A DNA stretch of 64,000 nt, from assembly GCA_050480705.1 (NCBI GenBank), contig JBJHAX010000009.1, positions 6,271 to 70,270 on the forward strand, given 5' to 3'. Within the stretch, counting starts at the first letter, position 1. The number at the start of each line of letters is the position of its first letter. Source of the DNA: JBJHAX01 sp050480705 (GTDB lineage: Bacteria; Actinomycetota; Nitriliruptoria; Nitriliruptorales; Nitriliruptoraceae). The notes under the pieces were generated by a model that saw only the letters and a list, made by a program, of their open reading frames with translations, made no database searches and was not told the DNA's origin. Positions 9,368 through 17,762 of this stretch are shown here, in pieces. The position numbers and the translations under genes are program-made.

Positions 9368-9451
9368 CCGCCACCTGTCGCACGACAAAGGCCGCACCGT
9401 ACTTCGCGTCGGCGTGTCGGGTGCATGACCGATGAACCTGCCGGCCCACGC

Positions 9452-10177
9452 TCAGCGCAGAAAGCGTTCCATGCGCGCCTGCGCTTCGTCGCTGCCGATC
9501 ATCAAGGCCTGGGAGGTGGCATCGACCAGCCGGTGTGCGTCGCCGGTGACACGCATCGCCTCCTTGGCGAGCCGCACGGCGTCGATGGAGGTCTTGGCGA
9601 CGTCGTCGAGGAACGCCGAGACCGCAGCATCGAGTTCGTCGGGTTCGGTCAGTCGCTGAACGAGTCCGAGCCGGAACGCTTCCTCGCCGTCGATGCGCCG
9701 GCCGGTGAGCACCAGATCGCTCGCCGCGCCGCGCCCGACGAGTTCGGGCAGCCGTGTCAGCCCTCCGGCGCTGGGCACCAGCCCGAGCCGCACTTCGGGC
9801 AGTCCCCACACCGAGCGGGTCGAAGCGATCCGCACGTCGCAGGCGAGCGCGAGCTCGCAGCCTCCACCGAGTGCGGGACCGTCGACCGCGGCGATCGTGG
9901 GTGACGGACGGCGGTAGATGCGGTCGAACAGGCCCGCGGTGGGGCGGCGCATGCTCTCGGCGTACGTGCGCTGCCTGAGCGCCGCGACATCGGTGCCGGC
10001 GACGAACATCCCCGCGGTGGCGCTGGAGATCACCAGTGGCAGGGGATGGTCGTCGTATTCCTCGACGGCGGCCGACAGCTCACCGACCACCTCGACGCTC
10101 AAGGCGTTGTGCTTTTCGGGGCGGTCGATCCGTACATGGATCGCGGAGCCCGTCTCCTCCACCGTGATCCATCTCAT
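9452..10177 (-). CDS. Enoyl-CoA hydratase/isomerase family protein (both catalytic glutamates present)
   Basis: About 241 residues of crotonase fold. It has the oxyanion-hole segments SATAGMFVAGTD and DGPALGGGCELALACD. The two hydratase glutamates are both there: the E of GGGCEL and the E of GLPEV exactly 20 residues later, the spacing of mitochondrial enoyl-CoA hydratase. A real hydratase activity on 2-enoyl-CoA is therefore likely. Start at ATG 10177, after GAGG. It lies 52 bases downstream of the flavin oxidoreductase gene and probably shares its transcript. Substrate unknown. Confidence 0.88.
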   Translation of the reverse strand: MRWITVEETGSAIHVRIDRPEKHNALSVEVVGELSAAVEEYDDHPLPLVISSATAGMFVAGTDVAALRQRTYAESMRRPTAGLFDRIYRRPSPTIAAVDGPALGGGCELALACDVRIASTRSVWGLPEVRLGLVPSAGGLTRLPELVGRGAASDLVLTGRRIDGEEAFRLGLVQRLTEPDELDAAVSAFLDDVAKTSIDAVRLAKEAMRVTGDAHRLVDATSQALMIGSDEAQARMERFLR

Positions 10178-10229
10178 GGCGGCCTCGTTGGTCGGTGGCT
10201 GTGATCGTCAGCCGTCGCGCTGCGGGGTG

Positions 10230-11243
10230 TCAGCCGTCAAGGTGCGGTAGGACGTCACCGCCGAGGGTTTCGAGCTGGCGGAGCACGTCGGCCTGCTTCA
10301 TGCCGGGCCAGTGGACCCGAAGCAGGAAGTGGTTGGCGCCGATCCGCTCGTTGTAGCGGCCGAGCTCGTCGACGCATTCCTGCGGGCTGCCGATGATGAA
10401 ACGGTCGGCGGCGAGCTCGTCGAATGGTGCCGACAGCGTCTCGTCCTCCGGCATGGGCTTGTCGAGGCCCCAGTTGGCGTACGCCCCGTACTTCTTTTCG
10501 AGCGCCGCACGTGAGATCTTCACCGCGTCATCGCGTGTCGTGCCGACCGCGAGTTCGCGGAACAACGGCACGACGTCGGGCGCCGCCTGGCCGTGCTCGT
10601 CGAGCGATTCGTTGAACAGGCCCATCTGGCGCTCGACGGTGCCGATGGTGGCGTGCGGGTTGATGAGCCAGGGCATGCCGTAGCGTCCTGCCCGTTTGAC
10701 CGCCGGATCGCCGCTGCCTGCGATCCACACGGGCGGGTAGGGCTTCTGGACCGGCTTGAGGAGCAGCCGTGCCTGTTCGAGCGTGAAGTGCTGGCCGTGA
10801 TGATCGACGGTCTCCTCGGTCCACAGCCGTATGGCGGTCTCGAGGCACTCCTCGAAGCGCGAAACACGCTTCTTGGGGTTGACATCGAACGCGAGGAACT
10901 CCTCGTCGCGGAAGCCCAGACCGATGCCGAACACGAAGCGTCCACCGGTGAGCACGTCGAGTGTGGCCGCCTGCTCCGCCGCGTAGACGGGATTCGACAG
11001 CGTGAGCTGGAAGATGCCTGTGCCGACGGTCATCTCGCCGGCGTCCGCGGTGACACGGCCGATGAACGGCATCTGCTGGAGCATCTGGTAGGGCTCGGCG
11101 AGGAAGTGCTGGATGATCCAGATCGAGTCGAGCCCGACGTCGCGCGCGGTGCGGACCTGCTCGAGCAGCTCCTCGGTCCGTTCGACCGGGTCGTCTCCGA
11201 CGACGAACTGCGAGTTGAGGACGATTCCCAGCTTGATGCCCAC
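10230..11243 (-). CDS. LLM-class (luciferase-like) flavin-dependent oxidoreductase
   Basis: About 337 residues of bacterial-luciferase TIM-barrel type. Visible landmarks are the N-terminal KLGIVLNSQF, GLDSIWIIQHF (position of the PEHHF-type motif), AEQAATLDVLTGGRFVFGIGLGFRDEEF and the C-terminal FIIGSPQECVDELGRY. Such enzymes use FMNH2 or F420 with oxygen or as hydride carriers; which applies here is not readable. GTG start at 11243, with AAGGAG just upstream. It follows the amidohydrolase gene by 71 bases on the same strand, so it could act on the same pathway (oxidation or desaturation of an amide or acid intermediate). Confidence 0.87.
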   Translation of the reverse strand: MGIKLGIVLNSQFVVGDDPVERTEELLEQVRTARDVGLDSIWIIQHFLAEPYQMLQQMPFIGRVTADAGEMTVGTGIFQLTLSNPVYAAEQAATLDVLTGGRFVFGIGLGFRDEEFLAFDVNPKKRVSRFEECLETAIRLWTEETVDHHGQHFTLEQARLLLKPVQKPYPPVWIAGSGDPAVKRAGRYGMPWLINPHATIGTVERQMGLFNESLDEHGQAAPDVVPLFRELAVGTTRDDAVKISRAALEKKYGAYANWGLDKPMPEDETLSAPFDELAADRFIIGSPQECVDELGRYNERIGANHFLLRVHWPGMKQADVLRQLETLGGDVLPHLDG

Positions 11244-11314
11244 CTTGGCTCCTTCACATTCATTGTCGGTGGCGGCGTGTGCAGCGCACCGTCGTCACGT
11301 CGTTCCTCGGGTCG

Positions 11315-12715
11315 TCAGGCGACGCGGTCCGGTCGCCGGTCGAGGTAGCGGCCATGGCCCGGCTCGACCGTGATCTCACCGTCCTGCATCGCGACCACAC
11401 CCCGCACCATCGTCATCACGGGCCAGCCCGTGAGTTCGAGCCCGTCATAGATGCTGAAATCCGATCGCGACCGCAGGTCGGAGGCGTCCACCGTGCGTGT
11501 CAGCTCCGGATCGACGAGCACGACGTCAGCGTCGGCGCCGACCTGCAGCGCACCCTTGCGCGGGTAGGTGTTGAAGATGCGCGCGGTGTTCTCCGATGCG
11601 ACCTTGGCGACGGTGGCGAGGTCGATCCGCTGCTCACGTACGCCGGTCATGAGCACCGGCAGCATCGTTGCCATGCCCGAGAACCCGGGGACGGCCGACC
11701 AGATGTCGGTGTCCTTGTCGGCGCGCAGCACACCGCAGTGGTCGGTCCCCATCGTGTCGACGTCGCCCGCCGCGATGCCGGACCACATCGCCTCGATGTC
11801 GCCGGCCTCGCGCACGGGCGGGTTGACCTTCGCGAGCGCACCGGCGGCGTGGTTCTTGGTGTGCGTCAGGTAATGGGGGCAGGTCTCGACCCACACGTCG
11901 TTGGTTCGCCGGGCGCGATGCTCGCGCACCACCTCGAGCGAAGCCTCACACGACAGGTGCGGGATGTAGACGGGGCAGCCCACCTGCTCACCGAGGAACA
12001 ACGCGCGCCGGATGCTCTCGGCTTCGACGAAACCAGGACGCGAATCGGTCCAGGCGGCCAGACTGTCCTCGCCGGCGTCGACGAGGCGCTTGCGCAGCAT
12101 CGCGATGATGTCCGGATTCTCCGGATGGACCATCGCCATCGCGCCCGGCAGCGCCGTGATCCGCTCGATCGCGTCGAGGAACAGCCCGTCGTCGTAGCGG
12201 TTGTAGACGTTGCCGGTGGCTTTGGCCTCTTCGCCTTTGTAGACCATGTAGAACTTGAACGACGAGACGCCGAACTCCTCGTAGTAGTGCGGGATGCCGG
12301 CGACCTGCAGGTCGTTGGTGATGCCCAGGCTGTAGCCGAAGTCGATGCGGGAGTTGCGCTCGCCGGCGTCGCGCATCTCCTCGAAGATGTCCTCGAACGG
12401 CTCGGCGTTGCGGTAGGTGACCGCGATCGAGGTGACCCCGCCGACCAGCGCGCTCGCGCTTTCGGTGTCGAAGTGTTCGGGAAGTGCGTCGAGTGGCATG
12501 CCTGCATACCCGGAGTAGCCGATGTGGACGTGGGGGTCGATCATGCCGGGCAGCGCCACCAGACCGGAGGCGTCGATGGTCCGGGTCGCCGGCAGCTCGA
12601 CGGACGCATCGACGACGGCGCTGATGCGTTCCCCGGAGATGCCTAGTGTCATCGGCCGCGGCGTCGCGCCGGGCGTGACGACACTCGCTCCTCGGATTGC
12701 GATATCCAGGGTCAT
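11315..12715 (-). CDS. Dihydropyrimidinase/hydantoinase-type amidohydrolase
   Basis: About 466 residues, the usual length for D-hydantoinases. The metal site is complete by eye: PGMIDPHVH gives the two N-terminal histidines (H62, H64), SSFKFYMVYKG gives the probable carboxylated lysine (K160), YIPHLS a later histidine and TMGTDHC the catalytic aspartate. These enzymes open cyclic amide rings such as hydantoins and dihydropyrimidines. The ATG at 12715 overlaps the stop of the nitrilase-type gene (ATGA), so ring opening and release of the N-carbamoyl or amide product are probably coupled. Exact substrate unknown; an allantoinase or imidase role is possible. Confidence 0.88.
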   Translation of the reverse strand: MTLDIAIRGASVVTPGATPRPMTLGISGERISAVVDASVELPATRTIDASGLVALPGMIDPHVHIGYSGYAGMPLDALPEHFDTESASALVGGVTSIAVTYRNAEPFEDIFEEMRDAGERNSRIDFGYSLGITNDLQVAGIPHYYEEFGVSSFKFYMVYKGEEAKATGNVYNRYDDGLFLDAIERITALPGAMAMVHPENPDIIAMLRKRLVDAGEDSLAAWTDSRPGFVEAESIRRALFLGEQVGCPVYIPHLSCEASLEVVREHRARRTNDVWVETCPHYLTHTKNHAAGALAKVNPPVREAGDIEAMWSGIAAGDVDTMGTDHCGVLRADKDTDIWSAVPGFSGMATMLPVLMTGVREQRIDLATVAKVASENTARIFNTYPRKGALQVGADADVVLVDPELTRTVDASDLRSRSDFSIYDGLELTGWPVMTMVRGVVAMQDGEITVEPGHGRYLDRRPDRVA

Positions 12716-13581
12716 GACTGCTCCACGGGTCGTGACAGGTCGGGGAAGGATGCCGACGCCAGTCGATAGACATCGGGGCGCAGATCGGCGAACACCGGTC
12801 GACGCATCCGCTCGTCGAGCAGCACCGCATCGGTGAGCTGTGCAGTCACCGTGTGCTCGTCGTGCAACGGGGCGCGCGCCACGACAACGCCTGGTGGGCA
12901 CGCGACGACGCTGCCACCGCCGTAGGCGACCTCGTTGTCGCTGCCGACACGGTTGACGATCGCGACGTGCTGCATGTTCTCGTAGGCACGCACGCTGGCC
13001 AACTGTTCGATCCGGTGTGCGATCTCGTCGCGATGGGGGATGTTCGCAAGGCCGAGGAGCACCTCGGCTCCCTGCAGTGCCGCGAATCGCGCGACCTCGG
13101 GGATGTGCAGGTCGTAACAGATCTGGGCGGTGAGCACACCGATATCGGTCGCAACGACCTCGATGGAGTCACCACGTGCGAAGTAGTGGCGTTCTTCGCC
13201 AGGAAGATGCAGCTTGCGTTGCACGGCAATGCGTTCACCGGACGGTGCGAGGATCACCGCGGAGTTGCAGATGGCGTGGGCGAGCACCGGATGACGCTCA
13301 GCCATGCCGAAGGCGACGTAGACACCGAGCTCGCGTGCGAGCTCAGCGATGGTGCGCTCGAAGGGCCCGTCGAGCGCCTCGGCGGCACGTGCGTACTCGC
13401 GTGCGAACGAGCGGTCGAACGACGGCACCTGGCCGATGTTGGCGAGTTCGGGGAGCAGCAGCAGCTCGGCACCTGCCTGGTGGAGCACACGGCAGGTGCG
13501 ATCGATGATCTCGAGGTTGGCGGCCGGCGCCAACTGCGCGACAGCGATCTGGCCGAGTCCGACCGTGACGGTGTCGATCAT
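12712..13581 (-). CDS. Carbon-nitrogen hydrolase (nitrilase superfamily, N-carbamoyl amidohydrolase/ureidopropionase-like)
   Basis: About 289 residues. The catalytic triad of the superfamily is visible: E45 in LLLPELA, K123 in QRKLHLPG and C155 in TAQICYDLHIPE. The length and the HRDEIAHRIEQLASVRAYEN segment agree with small amidases and N-carbamoyl-amino-acid hydrolases rather than true nitrilases. I start at ATG 13581; the frame is open for another 680 bases upstream but that translation is Arg-rich and structureless. It precedes and overlaps the hydantoinase-type gene, an arrangement known from hydantoin and reductive pyrimidine catabolism. A divergent GntR gene is the likely regulator. 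Confidence 0.88.
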   Translation of the reverse strand: MIDTVTVGLGQIAVAQLAPAANLEIIDRTCRVLHQAGAELLLLPELANIGQVPSFDRSFAREYARAAEALDGPFERTIAELARELGVYVAFGMAERHPVLAHAICNSAVILAPSGERIAVQRKLHLPGEERHYFARGDSIEVVATDIGVLTAQICYDLHIPEVARFAALQGAEVLLGLANIPHRDEIAHRIEQLASVRAYENMQHVAIVNRVGSDNEVAYGGGSVVACPPGVVVARAPLHDEHTVTAQLTDAVLLDERMRRPVFADLRPDVYRLASASFPDLSRPVEQS

Positions 13582-14122
13582 CGTCGTCCGTCCCACCACG
13601 ACGTCACACCGGCATCCCCGAGACGTCGCACTATCTTGATCGGCCACGTCTGCCACGCACGTTCGCGCTCCGCGGTCGATCGGTCGAACACGATGGGACC
13701 CCTCGCTGTCGGTCGCGGTGTTGCGCGTGCATGGTGCCTGCGAACACCGCCGGAGGCGACGCGCCGTGTGGCGGCGGACGCAGCGCACACGCGCTGGTCG
13801 CGCCGGTCGTGGTGGCCTGCGCGCTACGGCGCACATCCCGCCACCACGATCCGATCCGACGATCACGTCACAGCAGACATCACCCAACGCACTCCGAGCA
13901 CTTATACTATGGATTCTATGGAATCTGGTCAACAATACGCGGCAGGCGACCTTCGTTCCAATAGAGTATGGAGACGTACCCGGCCAGCGTGGCCGGCGAC
14001 GTGGGGACCCGCACCACGCGGAACGCGACCGCGGCCGCATCCGCGCGTGAGTCTCGACGCCGGCCCGCAGAGGGAAACGGACCGACGAGGGACGACCATG
14101 CGATGCACGCCCGGAGCGCACC
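13582..14122. other. Divergent regulatory region between nitrilase and gntR genes
   Basis: 541 bases without a gene. A stretch around 13895-13990 is clearly more AT-rich than its surroundings and carries the divergent promoter/operator described separately. The predicted leftward transcript would have a leader of about 315 bases before the nitrilase start; I see no riboswitch I can name in it. Confidence 0.6.
13903..13932. promoter_or_regulatory. Overlapping divergent promoters with a central palindrome (probable GntR operator)
   Basis: Leftward: TTGACC (13932-13927), 17 bases, then TAGTAT (13909-13904), close to a consensus housekeeping promoter, reading toward the nitrilase gene. Rightward: TATACT (13903-13908) is a good -10 for gntR, with no clear -35. 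The palindrome GATTC-TATG-GAATC (13912-13925) lies inside the leftward spacer and near the predicted rightward transcription start. A protein bound there would block both promoters, which suits the GntR regulator encoded to the right. Confidence 0.62.
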
Positions 14123-14794
14123 ATGTCGGATGAAACTGCGGTTGCCACGAACGCACTGCCCCCGGTCAGCAAGACCGCGTACGTGCTCGAGCGCATCCGT
14201 GACGACATCGCTTCCGGGCGGATCCTGCCCGGCCAGGCACTGCGCCAGGCCGACATCGCCACCCGCTACGGCGTGAGCGCGACGCCGGTGCGCGAGGCGC
14301 TCCGCGTGCTCGAATCCGATGGCACGATCACCTACTCCCCCCATCGCGGCGCGACGGTCACCGAACTGTCGCCCGAGCAGGTGCGCGATCTGTACCTGTT
14401 GCGCGCGGAGGTCGAAGGACTGGCCACCCAGCTCGCGGTCGAGCGCAGTGACCAGGCACACATCGAGCAAGTCATTGCGGTGCACGAACGCCTGGCCGCA
14501 ACAGAGGGCGTCGGCGACGGCCTCGAGTTGTCCGAGCAGAACCGGCAGTTCCATTTCGCGATCTACGACGGCGGCTCGCAGCTGATCACCGACTACCTCA
14601 AAGGCATCTGGACGATGATGCCGCCACGCGTGACGCTGTGGCAGATTCCTGAGCAGGCGTGCACCCTCATCGAACAGCACGCGACGATCGTCGAAGCGAT
14701 CACTGCCGGCGACCCGAAACTCGCCCGCGAACGCATGATCGACCACATCATGACGGCGGAAGAACTGCGCCAGCGCCAGCCACGCGAGGGCTGA
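14123..14794 (+). CDS. GntR-family transcriptional regulator, FadR/FCD subgroup
   Basis: About 223 residues. The N-terminal winged helix (residues 14-80) has VLERIRDDIASGRILPGQAL and RYGVSATPVREALRVLES, the standard GntR DNA-binding core. The rest is an all-helical FCD ligand domain with YLLRAEVEGLATQLAVE, NRQFHFAIYDGG and LIEQHATIVEAI; the last histidine segment is part of the usual metal/carboxylate site. Such regulators typically sense organic acids. It is transcribed away from the nitrilase/hydantoinase operon and ends 21 bases before the convergent Rieske gene. Auto-control and control of the divergent operon are likely from the shared promoter region; control of the TRAP and acyl-CoA operons is only a possibility. 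Confidence 0.92.
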   Translation: MSDETAVATNALPPVSKTAYVLERIRDDIASGRILPGQALRQADIATRYGVSATPVREALRVLESDGTITYSPHRGATVTELSPEQVRDLYLLRAEVEGLATQLAVERSDQAHIEQVIAVHERLAATEGVGDGLELSEQNRQFHFAIYDGGSQLITDYLKGIWTMMPPRVTLWQIPEQACTLIEQHATIVEAITAGDPKLARERMIDHIMTAEELRQRQPREG

Positions 14795-14815
14795 CACGCC
14801 CCGTCGGCCGGCGCC

Positions 14816-15160
14816 TCACCGGGTGGCGGGCTCATCCGGCAGCCTCACGGCAACGACATCGTCGGTGAGCGACACCGGGTAGGTCGCGACATCACGACGC
14901 GCCGGTGGCGAGAGCACCTCGCCGGTCGCGACGCGGAACTCGCTGCCGTGACACGGGCAGATGAGCACGTCGTCCATCACCACACCCTCGGACAACGCAC
15001 AGGCGGCATGCGTGCAACGGTCCGCGAGCGCATGGACACGATCACCGTCGCGCAGCAGCACGATCTGGGTGCCCTGGACCACGACCGGATGCGGCACACC
15101 GCTGTCAAGGTCCGCCAGGCGCGCGACCTGCACGAACCTGCCACCGTCGACGTCTTCCAT
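14816..15160 (-). CDS. Rieske-type 2Fe-2S ferredoxin
   Basis: About 114 residues, a single Rieske domain. The cluster ligands are all present: C49-T-H51 in DRCTHAACAL and C68-P-C-H71 in LICPCHGSEF. There are no membrane segments and no oxygenase domain, so it should be a soluble electron carrier. It starts 27 bases after the cytochrome P450 stop on the same strand and is the last gene of that unit, which makes it the obvious candidate electron donor to the P450. No dedicated ferredoxin reductase is visible nearby. Confidence 0.9.
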   Translation of the reverse strand: MEDVDGGRFVQVARLADLDSGVPHPVVVQGTQIVLLRDGDRVHALADRCTHAACALSEGVVMDDVLICPCHGSEFRVATGEVLSPPARRDVATYPVSLTDDVVAVRLPDEPATR

Positions 15161-15187
15161 TACCGCACCTCGTCGATGTCGCTGCGC

Positions 15188-16363
15188 TCAGGTGTCCCAT
15201 TCGATGCGCAGTCGCTGGGGGCCGCGGAACACCCATCCGCGGATCAGTGCGGCGTCGTCACCGGCCAGCCGGATCCCAGGCAGCCGCTCCAGAACGAGCG
15301 GGAGCGCGCACCCTCCGATCTCCTCACGCGCGATCCAGGCACCGACGCAGAAATGCGGGCCGCTCGAGAACGCGACGTGCTTGCTGCGCGGGCGCTGGAC
15401 GTCGAATCGGTCGGGGTCGTCCCAGTGACGCTCGTCCCGGTTCGCCGACGCGACGACCACGCCAAGCTTGGCTCCCTCGGGCAGGTCCACGCCGGCGAGC
15501 GTGGTGGGCCGGGTCGTCTGGCGTGGATACATGCCGATCGGCGAGACCCAACGCAGCGACTCCTCGACGGCCACGCGCATCAGTCCGGTGTCGGCACGCA
15601 CAGCGGCGAGTTGCTCCGGATGCGCGAGCAGCGCGAACAGCAGCAGCGCGGTCGCGTCGCGCGGTTCGTTGAGCCCGCCGGTGAGGAACAACTTGACGTT
15701 CGCACGGATCTCGTCGATCGACAGTTCGTCGGCCGTCCCGCGGGCCGCGAGCATGCCGGCGAGCACCGTATTCTCGGGGACCTCCCCCGACGCCAGCGTC
15801 GTCTCGATCGCGGCGTCCACCTCGGCGCTCGAGCGCTCGACGCGCTGCCACACCTGCGGGTCGTCGGCGTAGTTGCCGATGCCCGCAACGAGATCGCGTG
15901 CCCAGCGGACCAGGTCCTCGTCTGCCGCGTCGAGGCCGAGCAGATCGCGCAGACAACGTGCGTGGTAGGCGTCGGCGAACTCGCTGACGAACTCCATCGA
16001 GCCCTTGGGGGCGAGTTCGTCGAGCAGCGCGGCTGCGGTCTCACGGAACCGCGGTGCCCAGACGTCACGCGCGACATTGGGCTTCAGTGGCCCTTCGACC
16101 GCTCGGCGGATGCGCCGGTGCGCGTCACCGTCGAGCCGGAGCATCGTCAGCCCGAGCGCCCGTGTCATCAGCGAGGGGTGCTCACCTGCCGCGAAGGTCT
16201 CCGGGTTCTTTTCGACCTCGAGCACGTCGTCCCAGCGCGTGACGAGCCAGCGGTTCGCGGCAGGCACCCACGCGCACGGTTCTTCGTCGCGCAGCTGCCG
16301 ATAGTGCGGGTAGGGATCCGCGTCGAGATCTTCGAGGCGGATGGTCTCTCCCGGCGTCGTCAT
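15188..16363 (-). CDS. Cytochrome P450 with atypical I-helix
   Basis: About 391 residues, a soluble bacterial P450. The heme-ligand region is FSSGPHFCVGAWIAREE (Cys about residue 339), the ExxR pair is in VEESLRW and the C-helix is DGDAHRRIRR. The I-helix reads LTGGLNEPRDATALL where most P450s have A-G-x-D/E-T; the oxygen-activating Thr is missing and NEPRD replaces it. Start at ATG 16363, preceded by AAGGAAGG; the upstream in-frame codons lack such a site. It lies between a TRAP transporter and a Rieske ferredoxin, so it probably hydroxylates the imported acid or a derivative. Confidence 0.93.
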   Translation of the reverse strand: MTTPGETIRLEDLDADPYPHYRQLRDEEPCAWVPAANRWLVTRWDDVLEVEKNPETFAAGEHPSLMTRALGLTMLRLDGDAHRRIRRAVEGPLKPNVARDVWAPRFRETAAALLDELAPKGSMEFVSEFADAYHARCLRDLLGLDAADEDLVRWARDLVAGIGNYADDPQVWQRVERSSAEVDAAIETTLASGEVPENTVLAGMLAARGTADELSIDEIRANVKLFLTGGLNEPRDATALLLFALLAHPEQLAAVRADTGLMRVAVEESLRWVSPIGMYPRQTTRPTTLAGVDLPEGAKLGVVVASANRDERHWDDPDRFDVQRPRSKHVAFSSGPHFCVGAWIAREEIGGCALPLVLERLPGIRLAGDDAALIRGWVFRGPQRLRIEWDT

Positions 16364-16409
16364 GTGCCTTCCTTCCTTGCTCAGTCCTTCTGCGCGGATC
16401 ATCGCGCCC

Positions 16410-16441
16410 GAGCCGGTTGGCACACGGCCTGCGACCGGCTC
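16410..16441. repeat. Inverted repeat between dctM-like gene and P450 gene
   Basis: GAGCCGGT (16410-16417) and ACCGGCTC (16434-16441) can pair with a 16-base loop, right at the stop of the TRAP large permease gene. There is no U-run, so it may be a weak terminator or a processing hairpin before the P450 message. Confidence 0.4.
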
Positions 16442-17741
16442 AGCGGCGCAGCACGGTTGCCTCGGGCAGCGCCAACGTCAGTACGGGAAACGCGATGAGC
16501 AAGGCCAGCACGACGAGGTCGGCTCCGACGTAGCGAGCCGTGCCGCGGAAGACCTTGCCCGTATCGATGCCCGAGATGGAACTCGCCACGAACACGTTGA
16601 CGCCGAGCGGTGGTGTCGCCAATCCGATCTCAACGGTCTTGGTGATGATGATCCCGAACCAGATGGGGTTGAAGTCCAGCGAGAGGATGATGGGCAGCAC
16701 CAGCGGCATCGTGAGGATGAGCACTGCGAGCTGATCCATCACGAAACCCAGCGCCAGGAACAGCAGCACGAGGACGGTGAGGATCACCCAGCGCGAGACG
16801 TCCATGTCGTTGATGCGCAACAGAAGCGTCTGGGTCGCGCCGCTGCGCGCCAGGAAGTTCCCGAAGATGAACGCACCGATGATGATCAGGAAGATCATCG
16901 CGGTGGTGCGTGTCGTCTCGCCGAGCGCGCCCATGAACCGTCGCCGGTTGATGCGCCGCATCCCGGCTGCAACGACCAGCGCACCGGCAGCACCGACCGC
17001 GGACGCTTCGGTCACGGTGACGGTGCCTGTGTAGATCGCACCGAGCACGCTGAGGAAGAGCAGGAGCATGGGGAGCAGCCCGCCGAGGCTACGGAATTTG
17101 TCGCCCCAGCTCGACCGTTCACCACGCGGCGCGACCTCGGGTGAACGGACCGCCCACCAGATCGTCACGATCGTGTAGGCAATGATCGTCAGCAGCCCAG
17201 GCACGATGCCTGCCATGAACAGCGCCCCGATGGAGGTCTCGGTCAGCACGCCGTAGAGCACCAGGACGATGCTCGGTGGGATCATCAAGGCCAGTGATCC
17301 GGCCGCAGCAACGGTTCCCGCCGCGAGGCGCTCGTCGTAGCCGAAACGCAGCATCTGTGGAATCGCCGTGCGTGCCATCGTCGCAGTCGCGGCGATGGTC
17401 GAACCGCTTGCCGCGCCGAACGCTGCGGTACTGAACGTTGTCGCGAGTCCGAGGCCGCCCGGCAGTCCTCCGGCCCAGCGGTACATCGTCGTGTACATGT
17501 CCGATGAGATGTCGCTTCGGTACACGTACTCGGCCATGAGGACGAACAAGGGGATGGTGACCAGTAGCCACGATGCGGTGTTTCGGTACGGGCTCGTCCC
17601 GAGCATTCCGAGCAGGACGTTGGCATCGGCGATCCAGAGCAGGCCGAGCGAGCCAGCGATGCCCATCGCGTACCCGATATGCACACCCATGAGCAGCAGC
17701 ACGAGCAGCAGCAGGGTGATCGTCGCAATCTCGAAGCCCAT
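16440..17741 (-). CDS. TRAP transporter large permease (DctM family)
   Basis: About 433 residues with around a dozen hydrophobic helices, the usual size for DctM. Diagnostic stretches are GHV-type turns such as LLMGVHIGYAMGIAGSLG, FGAASGSTIAATATMARTA, AAGSLALMIPPSIVLVLYG and ATPPLGVNVFVASSISG. It is the ion-coupled translocation subunit, working with the small permease and the binding protein upstream. The gene starts 21 bases after the small permease stop. TRAP systems usually carry carboxylic acids; the substrate is not readable. Confidence 0.95.
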   Translation of the reverse strand: MGFEIATITLLLLVLLLMGVHIGYAMGIAGSLGLLWIADANVLLGMLGTSPYRNTASWLLVTIPLFVLMAEYVYRSDISSDMYTTMYRWAGGLPGGLGLATTFSTAAFGAASGSTIAATATMARTAIPQMLRFGYDERLAAGTVAAAGSLALMIPPSIVLVLYGVLTETSIGALFMAGIVPGLLTIIAYTIVTIWWAVRSPEVAPRGERSSWGDKFRSLGGLLPMLLLFLSVLGAIYTGTVTVTEASAVGAAGALVVAAGMRRINRRRFMGALGETTRTTAMIFLIIIGAFIFGNFLARSGATQTLLLRINDMDVSRWVILTVLVLLFLALGFVMDQLAVLILTMPLVLPIILSLDFNPIWFGIIITKTVEIGLATPPLGVNVFVASSISGIDTGKVFRGTARYVGADLVVLALLIAFPVLTLALPEATVLRR

Positions 17742-17762
17742 GGTGATCGCTCCGCAGGTGGC

